A stretch of 64,000 bases of DNA from Scybalousia_A sp052170555 (GTDB lineage: Bacteria > Bacteroidota > Bacteroidia > Bacteroidales > P3): NCBI GenBank assembly GCA_052170555.1, contig JBQNAI010000007.1:37909-101908 (forward strand), written 5' to 3'. Numbering within the stretch: position 1 is the stretch's first letter; every line of letters begins with the position of its first letter. The notes below the pieces were generated by a model that was given only the letters and a program-made list of their open reading frames with translations, ran no database searches and was not told the origin of the DNA. Of the stretch, positions 25,815-34,593 are shown piece after piece. Both the position numbers and the translations under genes were made by a program.

Positions 25815-27050
25815 ATGAAAGTAGCAATAGTTGGAGGTGGTGCAGCAGGATTTTTTTTGGCTTTGAATTTAAAAGAGTTGGCAATTGTTAATGGACAAGA
25901 TAATAAGAGTATTCAAATAGATATTTTAGAAAAATCGAGTACTGTCCTGTCTAAATTGGAAATTTCAGGAGGAGGGCGTTGTAATTGTACAAACACTTTT
26001 GAATATGTTAAAGATTTGTCGCAGGTCTATCCGCGCGGAGCTAAATTTATGAAAAAAATATTCAATGTTTTTTCACCGGAGGATGCATACAAATGGTTTG
26101 AAATACATGGTGTTAGATTGAAAGTTGAGGATGATGGTAGAGTTTTCCCTTCGACTGATGATTCTCACACAATCATCGATATGTTTTTGAATTATGCTGA
26201 TAAATATGGAATACATATCAAGACAAATTCTCTCATTACATCGCTCAGTCAATTAAATGGCTACGATTATGTTGCTATTACAACTGGTGGATATAAATTA
26301 CATAAAGATTTACTGCAAAATAATTCAAACATTTTTGTTGATATATCTAGAATCTGTAGTATTGTTACTCCAATTCCATCATTGTTCGGATTTACTATAG
26401 TGGATAAGCAGTTAAGATCGCTTACTGGTACAACCATTCCACAAACGACAATTATGATACCTAATACTAAATTGAAAGCAACTGGATCTGTTTTAATTAC
26501 TCATAAAGGTATGACAGGTCCTTGCGTATTGAAATTATCTTCTTTTGCAGCGAAGTTCTTGAATGAAAAAAATTACACTACTAACATAGTCATAAAATGG
26601 GTAGATTGTAATGATAATCAAGCTATTGAAAAATTGATTGATAGTGTTTTTTTATTTGCAAATAGGGTTGTTTCAAACTCTAATACATTTGCTTTACCAC
26701 AACGATTTTGGGAGTATATTCTTCGTAAGGCTATACCCAATCGTCTGGATATAAGATATAAAGATTTGACGAAAAAGGAAATTAATCGTATTGTAAACAT
26801 ACTTTGCAATGATGCATACGCGGTAGATGGTCGTGCTAAGAATAAAGAAGAATTTATTACTTGCGGAGGAGTAGATTTGTCCAATATTGACAATAATACT
26901 ATGCAATTAAAAACTAATGAGAATTTGTTTTTTGCCGGTGAAGTACTGAATATTGATGGTATTACTGGAGGATATAATTTTCAAGCTGCCTGGACAACTT
27001 CTTATGTAGCATCACGTGGGATTTATTCTAAAATAGAGTATTGCAAATAA
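25815..27050 (+). CDS. HI0933/YhiN-family flavoprotein (putative FAD oxidoreductase)
   Basis: FAD-binding protein of the HI0933-like family (often annotated as NAD(P)/FAD-dependent oxidoreductase or aminoacetone oxidase family). Dinucleotide-binding motif MKVAIVGGGAAGFFLALNL at the very start, then the family signature LEISGGGRCNCTN (about residue 55), YPRGAKFMKK, DDGRVFPSTDDS, LITHKGMTGPCVLKLS and the C-terminal FAD motif FFAGEVLNIDGITGGYNFQAAW. The ATG at 25815 places the glycine-rich loop at the N-terminus as expected; an upstream TTG would add 18 residues. The physiological substrate is unknown. Confidence 0.85.
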   Translation: MKVAIVGGGAAGFFLALNLKELAIVNGQDNKSIQIDILEKSSTVLSKLEISGGGRCNCTNTFEYVKDLSQVYPRGAKFMKKIFNVFSPEDAYKWFEIHGVRLKVEDDGRVFPSTDDSHTIIDMFLNYADKYGIHIKTNSLITSLSQLNGYDYVAITTGGYKLHKDLLQNNSNIFVDISRICSIVTPIPSLFGFTIVDKQLRSLTGTTIPQTTIMIPNTKLKATGSVLITHKGMTGPCVLKLSSFAAKFLNEKNYTTNIVIKWVDCNDNQAIEKLIDSVFLFANRVVSNSNTFALPQRFWEYILRKAIPNRLDIRYKDLTKKEINRIVNILCNDAYAVDGRAKNKEEFITCGGVDLSNIDNNTMQLKTNENLFFAGEVLNIDGITGGYNFQAAWTTSYVASRGIYSKIEYCK

Positions 27051-27080
27051 TCACCTTGTGAAAAATTTACGATACTTCGT

Positions 27081-27110
27081 TTTGTCATAGACAAAATTTT
27101 TGTAACTTTG
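27081..27110 (+). promoter_or_regulatory. Promoter of the DUF1015 gene
   Basis: TTTG at 27081-27084 and TAACTTTG at 27103-27110, 18 bases apart; 84-base leader to the ATG. Confidence 0.65.
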
Positions 27111-27194
27111 CACGTAAATTGGTGGTTTGAATTTATAATTTCAAAAAAGTAAATTAACAACAAATAATAATTATTTAAATTAGCAATAAAAATT

Positions 27195-28448
27195 ATGGCA
27201 AGAGTTAGAGCTTTCAAAGGACTACGTCCTCCTATTGAGATAGTTGAGAAATTGGCTTCACGTCCATACGATGTTATGAACTCGGAAGAGGCAAGACAAG
27301 AGGCGAGTGGTAATCCTTATTCATTGCTACATGTTACTAAAGCAGAGATTGATTTGGCTCCTGGTACGGTAGACAATGCTCCTGAGGTATTTGAAAAAGT
27401 TGTTGAGAATTACAATAATTTCAAAAAACAAGGTTGGTTGATTCAAGATGCTGAACCGAAACTTTATGTTTATGCTCAAACAATGGATGGTAGAACGCAG
27501 TACGGTATTGTTGGATGTACCCATGTTGATGATTATTTTAATGGCATCATTAAAAAGCATGAATTAACTCGTAAGGACAAAGAAGATGGTAGAATGGTAC
27601 ATGTCAATATTACAAACGCAAATGTTGAGCCAGTATTCTTTGCTTATCCTGATAATAAGGAAATTGATGATATTGTGAATAGTGTTGTTAAAAATGAAAA
27701 GCCTATTTATGATTTTGTGGCCAAAGAAGATGGATTCGGACATACTTTTTGGGTGATCAATGATTGTGCAAAAATTCAAAAATTGGAAGAAATCTTTGCC
27801 AATGATATAAAGTATTTATACGTTGCTGACGGTCACCATCGTACGGCGGCAGCTGCACGTGTGGGTCAAGAGAGAAAAGCAAAAAATCCTAATCATAATG
27901 GTAATGAAGAATACAATTACTTTATGGCAGTTATATTTCCAGCATCTCAGTTACATATTATTGACTATAATCGTGTAGTTAAGGATCTTAATGGCTTGAC
28001 AGAAAATGATTTTATCAAAAGGATAGAAGAAAAATTCAAGGTTGAGAATGTAGGTAAGGAAATTTACAAACCGTCCAAGTTACATGAGTATTCTATGTAT
28101 TTGAATGGTGAGTGGTATCGCTTAACGGCAAAGGATGGGACGTACGATGCTAATGATCCAATCGGAGTTTTGGATGTTAGTATTTTATCAAACAATGTTC
28201 TTGACAAAATTTTAGGGATTAAGGATTTAAGGACGGACAAGCGTATAGATTTTGTCGGTGGTATTCGTGGGCTAGAAGAATTGAAAAGAAGGGTTGATAG
28301 TGGTGAAATGAAAGTTGCATTTGCTCTTTATCCTGTTTCTATGAAACAATTAATGGAAATTGCTGATACAGGCAATATTATGCCACCTAAATCTACTTGG
28401 TTTGAACCTAAGTTGAGGAGTGGACTTGTAATTCACGAATTGCAATAG
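27195..28448 (+). CDS. DUF1015 domain protein
   Basis: Full-length DUF1015 protein of 417 residues, no signal peptide. Conserved pieces: KGLRPPIEIVEKLASRPYDV at the N-terminus, GYxxxHExTxxxKE-like region as IIKKHELTRKDKEDG, and a DGHHRTAAAA motif near residue 215 that resembles a metal or phosphate site. From memory, in Bacteroidales this gene usually follows serC-serA (serine synthesis); here it has its own promoter and neither gene is adjacent. Its biochemical role is not settled to my knowledge. Confidence 0.88.
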   Translation: MARVRAFKGLRPPIEIVEKLASRPYDVMNSEEARQEASGNPYSLLHVTKAEIDLAPGTVDNAPEVFEKVVENYNNFKKQGWLIQDAEPKLYVYAQTMDGRTQYGIVGCTHVDDYFNGIIKKHELTRKDKEDGRMVHVNITNANVEPVFFAYPDNKEIDDIVNSVVKNEKPIYDFVAKEDGFGHTFWVINDCAKIQKLEEIFANDIKYLYVADGHHRTAAAARVGQERKAKNPNHNGNEEYNYFMAVIFPASQLHIIDYNRVVKDLNGLTENDFIKRIEEKFKVENVGKEIYKPSKLHEYSMYLNGEWYRLTAKDGTYDANDPIGVLDVSILSNNVLDKILGIKDLRTDKRIDFVGGIRGLEELKRRVDSGEMKVAFALYPVSMKQLMEIADTGNIMPPKSTWFEPKLRSGLVIHELQ

Positions 28449-28457
28449 TTGATCATC

Positions 28458-28501
28458 AAAGTAGGTGGGAGAAATATTATTAGTTCTACCGCCTACTTTT
28501 T
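28458..28501 (+). terminator. Terminator of the DUF1015 gene
   Basis: Eleven-bp stem AAAGTAGGTGG/CCGCCTACTTT (28458-28468 with 28489-28499, one G-U pair) followed by T residues. Confidence 0.75.
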
Positions 28502-28518
28502 GCAATATTTTTTTGATT

Positions 28519-29103
28519 ATGAGGAACATTTATCTTGTATTTATCTTTATAGGGTTATTTTCTTTATTTATCTTGTCATGTCAGGATGACAATGAGCTGA
28601 CGAGATTATCTGATATGGGTACGAGAGGTAGTGTTTTATCCTCATCTGTTTCATTTGTTTCAGTATGCTTAGATAGTACAACTTGTTGGCAAACCAGTAG
28701 TTTCGGAACTTGCTATGTGAAGATACCTTCTTACGAAGGCACAGAATGGTTCGATATTGTCTTAACATCTACTCCTAAGCAAATTGCTACTTCACATTAC
28801 ATTAATAATAAGTATCTTTTTATTCATGCCAACAGTCCAATTCTCAAATCTTTTTCGTATGATAGTATAATTAGAATAACTGATGGATTAAAGGTTATAT
28901 ATTATGAAGGTAAAAGAGTGGAACAAGGTAGTGCCACTTATAGAAGATATTTGACTAATCCAAAGGGGGTTTTAAGTATTTTTAGCAATAATGGGTATCA
29001 CATGTCAGGAGAATTTGATGGAGTTTTATATGATGTATATGAAAAACAAACGCATAATATTCGTATAATGTTTCATAAAATTCCTATTAGTATTATACAA
29101 TAA
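28519..29103 (+). CDS. Putative lipoprotein, function unknown
   Basis: The ATG at 28519 gives a signal peptide with a lipobox (LFSLFILSC, Cys at about residue 21), followed by an acidic DDNEL start typical of exported Bacteroidetes lipoproteins. The 174-residue mature part is beta-rich (YYEGKRVEQGSATYRRY) with no domain I recognise. An upstream in-frame ATG at 28465 lies within the terminator region and would bury the signal peptide. The 283-base gap downstream has no clear gene. Confidence 0.7.
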   Translation: MRNIYLVFIFIGLFSLFILSCQDDNELTRLSDMGTRGSVLSSSVSFVSVCLDSTTCWQTSSFGTCYVKIPSYEGTEWFDIVLTSTPKQIATSHYINNKYLFIHANSPILKSFSYDSIIRITDGLKVIYYEGKRVEQGSATYRRYLTNPKGVLSIFSNNGYHMSGEFDGVLYDVYEKQTHNIRIMFHKIPISIIQ

Positions 29104-29286
29104 AATACTATAAAACATCGTACCATCATTGTGTATGATGACTTTAATGTTGGCTTTGAATTTGTAAATATTGTGGGGGAGGGTATGGACATCACTACTG
29201 GTTTGTTGGGTATTGTAATCAGGTAGGTCATGGTTTCTAAAAGAGAGGGTGGTTTTCGTATATGCGACCCAAAAGTATTAAAATAG

Positions 29287-29294
29287 TATATTTG
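29287..29294 (+). promoter_or_regulatory. Possible -7 box of the M6 protease gene
   Basis: TATATTTG with no good -33 partner; 92 bases before the ATG. Confidence 0.35.
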
Positions 29295-29386
29295 TCATAC
29301 ATATTACTTGATTGATGAGAAGATACGATTTAACAAATTAAAGAGTTGATATAGTAAATAAGAAAAGTAATAAAATTAATAATATT

Positions 29387-31993
29387 ATGAGTACAATAAA
29401 AATAGCAAAGACGTTACTGACAGCATTATTTATAGCGAATTTTATGCTGGTATTAACCTTAAATACGTATGCTAATCCAGCTTTTCCTCACGTTGTAACA
29501 TATAAACAATCAAATGGGAAATTGATTAGTTATTTGATTTATGGTGATGAGCATGTGTCTTGGGCAAAAACATTAGATGGTTACATGATTATGCCCCTTG
29601 ATAATGGAGATTTTGTATACGCAGTGATGGATAATCAAGGTAATATGGTTCCTTCACAAATACTTGCATCGAATACAGAACTTCGCAATAACAAGGAGAA
29701 GAGTTTTTTATCTAAGATGGATAAAAACGTATTTTATTCAACTGATCAAATAAAATCTTTAAGTCAAAAACGATTCCAAAGAGACTATCTGAATAAGGCG
29801 ATTCCATTGAAAAAATTTACAACCAATAAACCCAAGTTGATGGTTGTTCTGGTTAATTATGCTGACATCGCTATTTCTGATGAGAATGCAGAACGTTTTA
29901 AACATCAAATACAAGATAGTAACTATACAGAGTACGGTTACACGGGAAGTGTAAGAGATTATTTTGCAGACCAATCTTTTGGTACAATAGATCCTCAGTT
30001 TGAAGTTTTTGGTCCTATAACTCTACCTCATAATAGAGTATATTATGCAGGTAATAATAATGATAAGGCCTGGGAAATGGCACGTGATGCAGTTAAGATA
30101 ATAGATACTATGTATAATGTTAATTTTGCAGAATACGATAATAATTCTGATGGAACTGTGGATTTGGTTCACATAATATATGCAGGTATTGGATCCAATA
30201 GTACCAATCAAAAAAATTCTCAGGTGTGGCCTCATATGTTTTATTTCAGAGATCAAACAACTTTGGATGGTAGAAAGTTTTACCGTTATGCCTGTTCCTC
30301 TGAATTAACTTTACGTCAGAACGGTTGGTCATATGATGAAGAGATTGATGGTATAGGTGCTGTTTGTCATGAGATGGGTCACGCTTTTGGATTGCCAGAC
30401 ATGTATGCCACTGATTATAGTAAGGTAGTTACTCCTGGCAGTTGGGATGTTATGGATGTTGGTTCATATAATAATGAATCAAAGACACCTCCTTTTTATT
30501 CAATGATTGAAAGAGATATGATAGGTTGGGGTAATCTTGTGGATTTAACGGAAGGTGAACATAGGATTCATCCTATTTCTACAAATGATACTGCTTATAA
30601 AATTCATCTTAACAAGGATGAATACTTGGTATTTGAATATCGCGACCACGATAAATGGGATGCTTTTACGAAAGGGGTTGGTATGTTGGTATGGCATGCC
30701 GATACTTCAAAGTTTGTTAATTGGGAAATGCATAATGCAGTAAATAATGATGCAGATGATAGAGGTTGTTATATTGTTTGTGCAGGAGATGAATCTAATT
30801 TGGCAAGTAACTCTACTCCTTATCCGGGTAGTTTAGGAGTTGATAAAATAGATTATTTTCGTTTTACCGATGGTTCTGAAATAGATGGACATATTTATAA
30901 TATTCATTATGATGTTGCGAATGATTCAACCCTAGTATTCAATTATAGTAAATTTTACGATGTGAAATTTGGTTTGAATGTTACAAATACGGAAATGAAA
31001 TCTATTCATATAGACGGAACATTTGTAAGCGATAAGGTTATAAGCGAAAGAAAATTTCAATACAAAAAATCCACTCAATCTAATTATCAATCAGTTGATT
31101 TATCAAGTGATAATATCTCATATACTGTCAATAATTTAGAACCTAATACGGAATACAAAATACGTCTAAGTGCAAAAGCTGGAGGTATTACATATTACAG
31201 CCCGGCAAAACTCGTTAGAACTGCATGTTATGATGGATTGATTAGCGAATTGAGTTGGGAGGAAGGGTTTGAGAACGGGTTGAATTGTTGGACTCAACAA
31301 ACATCTAATGGTACTGTTTGGAAAAAAGTAAAGACTGGTATGGCTGGTAAAATAAAACCGAAAAAAGGTTTTCATATGGTTGCTTTGAAGTTTACTCAAT
31401 CCTCTAATACTCAATCAGCAAGATTAGTTTCTCCGGTATTTGATTTATCCAATTATGAGAATGTGAAATTGACTTTCTCCTATGCAATATATTCCGGTGC
31501 ACAATCTGCACCTTTGACTGTATATTACAGAACATCATCTATGGATACTTGGAAAACATTATCTACATATGCCAATACTAATACAAGTTCTTCTATTAAT
31601 TGGAAAAATGCCGAAGTGTTATTGAAAGATTTAAATTCGTCTTACCAGTTTTGTTTTGTTGGTAAAGATAATGTAGGGTATGGTGTATTGTTAGATGCAA
31701 TTAAATTGGATGGAAAGAAAAAATCAGCATTAAATGATGCAAAAGAAAGTGTATCAATGTTAAGCATAGTACCGAATCCTTCAAATAATGATGCAATATT
31801 GCAATTTACTGGTCTAAAAGAAAAAACGAAAGTGACAGTAACTGATATTATGGGTAGAATAGTTGAGCAAATAGAATTGAAAGATTCAGATAGTCAAGTT
31901 AATCTTGCATCCTCTTCATATGAAAGTGGGATTTATTATGTAACTGTAAGTAGTGGTGATAATCTGATTGTTAAAAAGTTTATTAAGCAGTAA
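29387..31993 (+). CDS. Secreted M6-family metalloprotease with type IX sorting domain
   Basis: Zinc protease exported by Sec and then by the type IX secretion system. Order of parts: signal peptide (1-30), an N-terminal propeptide-like region (HVVTYKQSNGKLISYL, to about 140), M6 catalytic domain with HEMGHAFGLPD near residue 328 (two zinc His and the catalytic Glu) and GSWDVMDVGSYN downstream, a fibronectin type III-like region (about 560-610, NNLEPNTEYKIRLSA), a jelly-roll adhesin-type domain (about 620-780, SWEEGFENGLNCW) and a C-terminal sorting domain (PNPSNNDAILQF, VTDIMGRIVEQ, YYVTVSS, IVKKFIKQ). Likely protein degradation or host interaction outside the cell. Single gene. Confidence 0.93.
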   Translation: MSTIKIAKTLLTALFIANFMLVLTLNTYANPAFPHVVTYKQSNGKLISYLIYGDEHVSWAKTLDGYMIMPLDNGDFVYAVMDNQGNMVPSQILASNTELRNNKEKSFLSKMDKNVFYSTDQIKSLSQKRFQRDYLNKAIPLKKFTTNKPKLMVVLVNYADIAISDENAERFKHQIQDSNYTEYGYTGSVRDYFADQSFGTIDPQFEVFGPITLPHNRVYYAGNNNDKAWEMARDAVKIIDTMYNVNFAEYDNNSDGTVDLVHIIYAGIGSNSTNQKNSQVWPHMFYFRDQTTLDGRKFYRYACSSELTLRQNGWSYDEEIDGIGAVCHEMGHAFGLPDMYATDYSKVVTPGSWDVMDVGSYNNESKTPPFYSMIERDMIGWGNLVDLTEGEHRIHPISTNDTAYKIHLNKDEYLVFEYRDHDKWDAFTKGVGMLVWHADTSKFVNWEMHNAVNNDADDRGCYIVCAGDESNLASNSTPYPGSLGVDKIDYFRFTDGSEIDGHIYNIHYDVANDSTLVFNYSKFYDVKFGLNVTNTEMKSIHIDGTFVSDKVISERKFQYKKSTQSNYQSVDLSSDNISYTVNNLEPNTEYKIRLSAKAGGITYYSPAKLVRTACYDGLISELSWEEGFENGLNCWTQQTSNGTVWKKVKTGMAGKIKPKKGFHMVALKFTQSSNTQSARLVSPVFDLSNYENVKLTFSYAIYSGAQSAPLTVYYRTSSMDTWKTLSTYANTNTSSSINWKNAEVLLKDLNSSYQFCFVGKDNVGYGVLLDAIKLDGKKKSALNDAKESVSMLSIVPNPSNNDAILQFTGLKEKTKVTVTDIMGRIVEQIELKDSDSQVNLASSSYESGIYYVTVSSGDNLIVKKFIKQ

Positions 31994-32129
31994 TGTGGAC
32001 AAATAGAAATAGCAAGACGATATTTTTGTTCTTATTTTTTCTATTTAGATTGCAAAAAAATATTTTTTTATTGAATAATAAAGTTGTGATATGTATTTAT
32101 TAAAAAATATCAACGGCGAATAAGGAGAT

Positions 32130-32192
32130 ATAAAGTCTCACATTATTTTAATGAAGTCTGACATTATTTTATTGATGTCAGACTTTAATTGT
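32130..32192 (+). repeat. 21-bp intergenic tandem array, 3 units
   Basis: Units at 32130, 32151 and 32172 with cores AAAGTCTCACATT, GAAGTCTGACATT and GATGTCAGACTTT, between the convergent protease and kdsA genes. The remainder of the gap 31994-32323 shows no other feature. Confidence 0.8.
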
Positions 32193-32323
32193 GTCAAATT
32201 CAATATAGAATATTATATTGCAAGACTGATGAATATGTTCTGTGTTATTTAAAAATTTCTTCTTTTTGTTATTTTGACAAACAGATAATTTACTAAGGTG
32301 AAAAGTTATCGTAATATAGTAAA

Positions 32324-33136
32324 TTACAGTGTATTTACAACTTTTTTCAATTTCACTAATTTGGATAGCAATTCTTCTGCTTGATAGAGTGGCAACATGT
32401 TCATTCCATCGCTTTTTGCATTTTCACAGTCCGGATGTGTTTCCATAAATATTCCATCCGCCCCCACAGCAATGGCAGCCTTTGCTATGGTTTCTATCAT
32501 CTTTGGATCACCTCCAGATACACCGTCAGCCTGATTGGGTTTTTGTAAACTGTGAGTAATATCCATAACAACAGGAACATTGTTATGTTGCATGATTGGA
32601 ATGTTACGCATATCAACTACCAAATCCTGATAGCCGAAAAATGTACCTCTATCGGTTAATATTATGTTTGTATTGCCACAATCAAAAGCTTTTTGACAAA
32701 TGTATTGCATACTTTCGGCAGATAGGAATTGTCCTTTTTTGATATTAATAATCTTTCCTGTCTTAGCGGCAGATACTATAATATCTGTTTGTCTGCATAA
32801 AAATGCTGGGATTTGTAGGATATCAACGATTTGTGCTACTTTATAGACATCATCACTTGAATGAATATCTGTTACAACGGGGATATTGTATTTTGTTTTT
32901 ATTTTTTGTAGTACTGCTAACGCTTTATCATCACCAATACCAGTGAATGAATCAATACGAGAACGATTGGCTTTTTTATAGGATGCTTTAAAAATAAAAG
33001 GAATGTGTAGTCTATTGGTTATGTCTATTAACTTTTCTGCTATAAACAATGGCATCTCTTCATTTTCTATTACACAAGGTCCTGCCATTAAAAAGAAATT
33101 TTCTTTGTTTGTCGAAAGGCTTTCGTAAAAGGTCAT
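32324..33136 (-). CDS. kdsA: 3-deoxy-8-phosphooctulonate synthase
   Basis: Condenses arabinose 5-phosphate with phosphoenolpyruvate to Kdo 8-phosphate for the lipopolysaccharide core. TIM barrel with FFLMAGPCVIENEEM, FIFKASYKKANRSRIDSF (substrate-binding KANR), ITDIHSSDD-like VVTDIHSSDD, NIILTDRGTFFGYQDLVVDMR and DITHSLQKPNQADGVSGG. Length 270 is standard. It shows the window belongs to an organism with a Gram-negative envelope. Divergent from the small gene at 33192, with closely packed promoters. Confidence 0.96.
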   Translation of the reverse strand: MTFYESLSTNKENFFLMAGPCVIENEEMPLFIAEKLIDITNRLHIPFIFKASYKKANRSRIDSFTGIGDDKALAVLQKIKTKYNIPVVTDIHSSDDVYKVAQIVDILQIPAFLCRQTDIIVSAAKTGKIINIKKGQFLSAESMQYICQKAFDCGNTNIILTDRGTFFGYQDLVVDMRNIPIMQHNNVPVVMDITHSLQKPNQADGVSGGDPKMIETIAKAAIAVGADGIFMETHPDCENAKSDGMNMLPLYQAEELLSKLVKLKKVVNTL

Positions 33137-33158
33137 CTTATTTTAATGTTTTATAGTG

Positions 33159-33187
33159 CAAAGATATAAAAAAAAATATTACCTTTG
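33159..33187. promoter_or_regulatory. Back-to-back promoters, kdsA and the small basic protein gene
   Basis: Minus-strand box TATCTTTG (33159-33166) and plus-strand box TACCTTTG (33180-33187), 13 bases apart, so that RNA polymerase could not occupy both at once. The plus box ends only four bases before the ATG at 33192. Confidence 0.6.
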
Positions 33188-33191
33188 CGAA

Positions 33192-33437
33192 ATGAAGTCG
33201 TCAAAAAGTAAAATTGTCAAACGTAAATCGCAAACAATCAATATTTCTTTGAACAATAAAGAAATAGTATTATTAAATAGGTATTCTAAGTTGAATGATA
33301 TGACAAAAAAATCAGCTATAAAAAAAATCATTAAAGAATTTCTTTTAGCCAATGTATCTATGCCGGAAGATGTTTCTAAAAATCAATTGGATTTGTTTGC
33401 TTCTCGTGAAACAGACTTATTTGATTACACAAAATAA
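33192..33437 (+). CDS. Small basic protein, possibly ribbon-helix-helix
   Basis: 81 residues. A very basic N-terminus (MKSSKSKIVKRKSQT) precedes a strand-helix-helix pattern INISLNNKEIVLLNRYSKLNDM and KKSAIKKIIKEFLLA, which resembles a ribbon-helix-helix DNA-binding fold; the tail ends QLDLFASRETDLFDYTK. Similar small proteins are widespread in Bacteroidetes without a firm function. The ATG at 33192 lies four bases past the promoter box, so the mRNA would be nearly leaderless. A GTG at 33156 would lie upstream of the promoter and is rejected. Confidence 0.65.
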   Translation: MKSSKSKIVKRKSQTINISLNNKEIVLLNRYSKLNDMTKKSAIKKIIKEFLLANVSMPEDVSKNQLDLFASRETDLFDYTK

Positions 33438-33528
33438 TTCTCATTTCAAATTATATATTCTCAATTCTGGTGGGTATTATATGTATAACGCTATGTTTAA
33501 GTGAATATATAATACTTCCTATCCATTA

Positions 33529-34446
33529 TTAAAAGTTGATAGGTATAGAAATGCCGAAACGTTCTTTGTACTGAATGTTTGTAGAGAAGTCTTTGTCTAA
33601 CGCAACTTGCATACTAACAAAAGCATTTAGATATTTGTTTATTTTCATACTAACAAAAACTTCACCATTTATATCAGTAGCCAAGATAGGTTTTGAATAA
33701 TCCCAAAAAAAATCTAATTTTACGAGAACATTTACATTAGTCCAAACATCTTTTTGGTAGAACAATTTGATATATGAACCAAGAGAAAATTTCCATCTGC
33801 GTTCCCAATCGGTTTTCCCGAAAACACTTTCTCTGATAGACTGTCTTTTATCAAGACAGTAAGTTGTCTTACCTGTTAAAAAGGAAAACAGTGAAGAAAA
33901 ATGTATCCTTTTGTATTCCATACCGATAGATGAAGTTAGAACAGTAGGAGAGAGTCCGGCAGATATAATATTCGTATCCTTATTGTAACCATTATCAAAC
34001 TGTGTTTTCAGATTCATCAAACCGGAGTAATTCCAGTATCCGACAGCTTTATAACCATATATAGAGTTTAGTTCAATTTTATCCTCGGATTTTATCCAGC
34101 GATTACCATTGTCCCAAATTCCTGCTCCGTTTTGATCTTGCCGAGTACGAGCATAAGCAGCTTCTGCTGTGTTATCTACCTTGTGTTTACCGTTTTTGTA
34201 ATTATAAAAACCTTTGAATACCCCCCCAAAAGAGATGTTGGAATATCCTCCTGCAGCCCAATTATTTATTAAAGTTTGTTCAAAAGTTAGAATTAAATCG
34301 TTCTTAATTTGCCATTTGGGAGTATTTTTTATCTCAACGATTGAATCATTTATTATTTTTATTGTATTATGGAAAGTTTTGTTTTCATTTGCGAATACAT
34401 TGAATGTAAATATCGCAAAAATCAGCATTATCAAAAAATTTTTCAT
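33529..34446 (-). CDS. DUF3078 outer-membrane protein
   Basis: The ATG at 34446 gives a clean signal peptide (MKNFLIMLIFAIFTFNVFA). The mature protein has alternating beta strands as in outer-membrane barrels and the DUF3078 features NNWAAGGYSNISFGG, TRQDQNGAGIW and EDKIELNSIYGYKAVG, ending FGISIPINF with a terminal Phe. 305 residues. The role is unknown; such proteins are abundant in Bacteroidetes envelopes. The longer form with an ATG at 34479 would add a hydrophilic lead before the signal peptide and is less likely. Confidence 0.82.
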   Translation of the reverse strand: MKNFLIMLIFAIFTFNVFANENKTFHNTIKIINDSIVEIKNTPKWQIKNDLILTFEQTLINNWAAGGYSNISFGGVFKGFYNYKNGKHKVDNTAEAAYARTRQDQNGAGIWDNGNRWIKSEDKIELNSIYGYKAVGYWNYSGLMNLKTQFDNGYNKDTNIISAGLSPTVLTSSIGMEYKRIHFSSLFSFLTGKTTYCLDKRQSIRESVFGKTDWERRWKFSLGSYIKLFYQKDVWTNVNVLVKLDFFWDYSKPILATDINGEVFVSMKINKYLNAFVSMQVALDKDFSTNIQYKERFGISIPINF

Positions 34447-34544
34447 TCTTAACATTATTTTTATATATTTATATAACATATTACTATATATTAGTATGAA
34501 TTCTGTTTTGTTGTTAATTGTCTAATATAATATCCTAAGCATTT

Positions 34545-34586
34545 TACTGATGTCAAGGAGGAATCTACTAGCTTCACATTTCAATT
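34545..34586 (-). repeat. 21-bp intergenic tandem array, 2 diverged units
   Basis: Units at 34545 (plus-strand core GATGTCAAGGAGG) and 34566 (core CTTCACATTTCAATT), both starting TACT, between the BatA-like gene and the DUF3078 gene. Diverged but in exact 21-bp register. Confidence 0.6.
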
Positions 34587-34593
34587 TCACAGA

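Noticed and set aside
29104..29386. A protein-like stretch in the gap before the M6 protease (about 34 codons, including GEGMDITTGLLGIV)
   Set aside because: Too short to separate from chance; no continuation in any frame and no recognised family.
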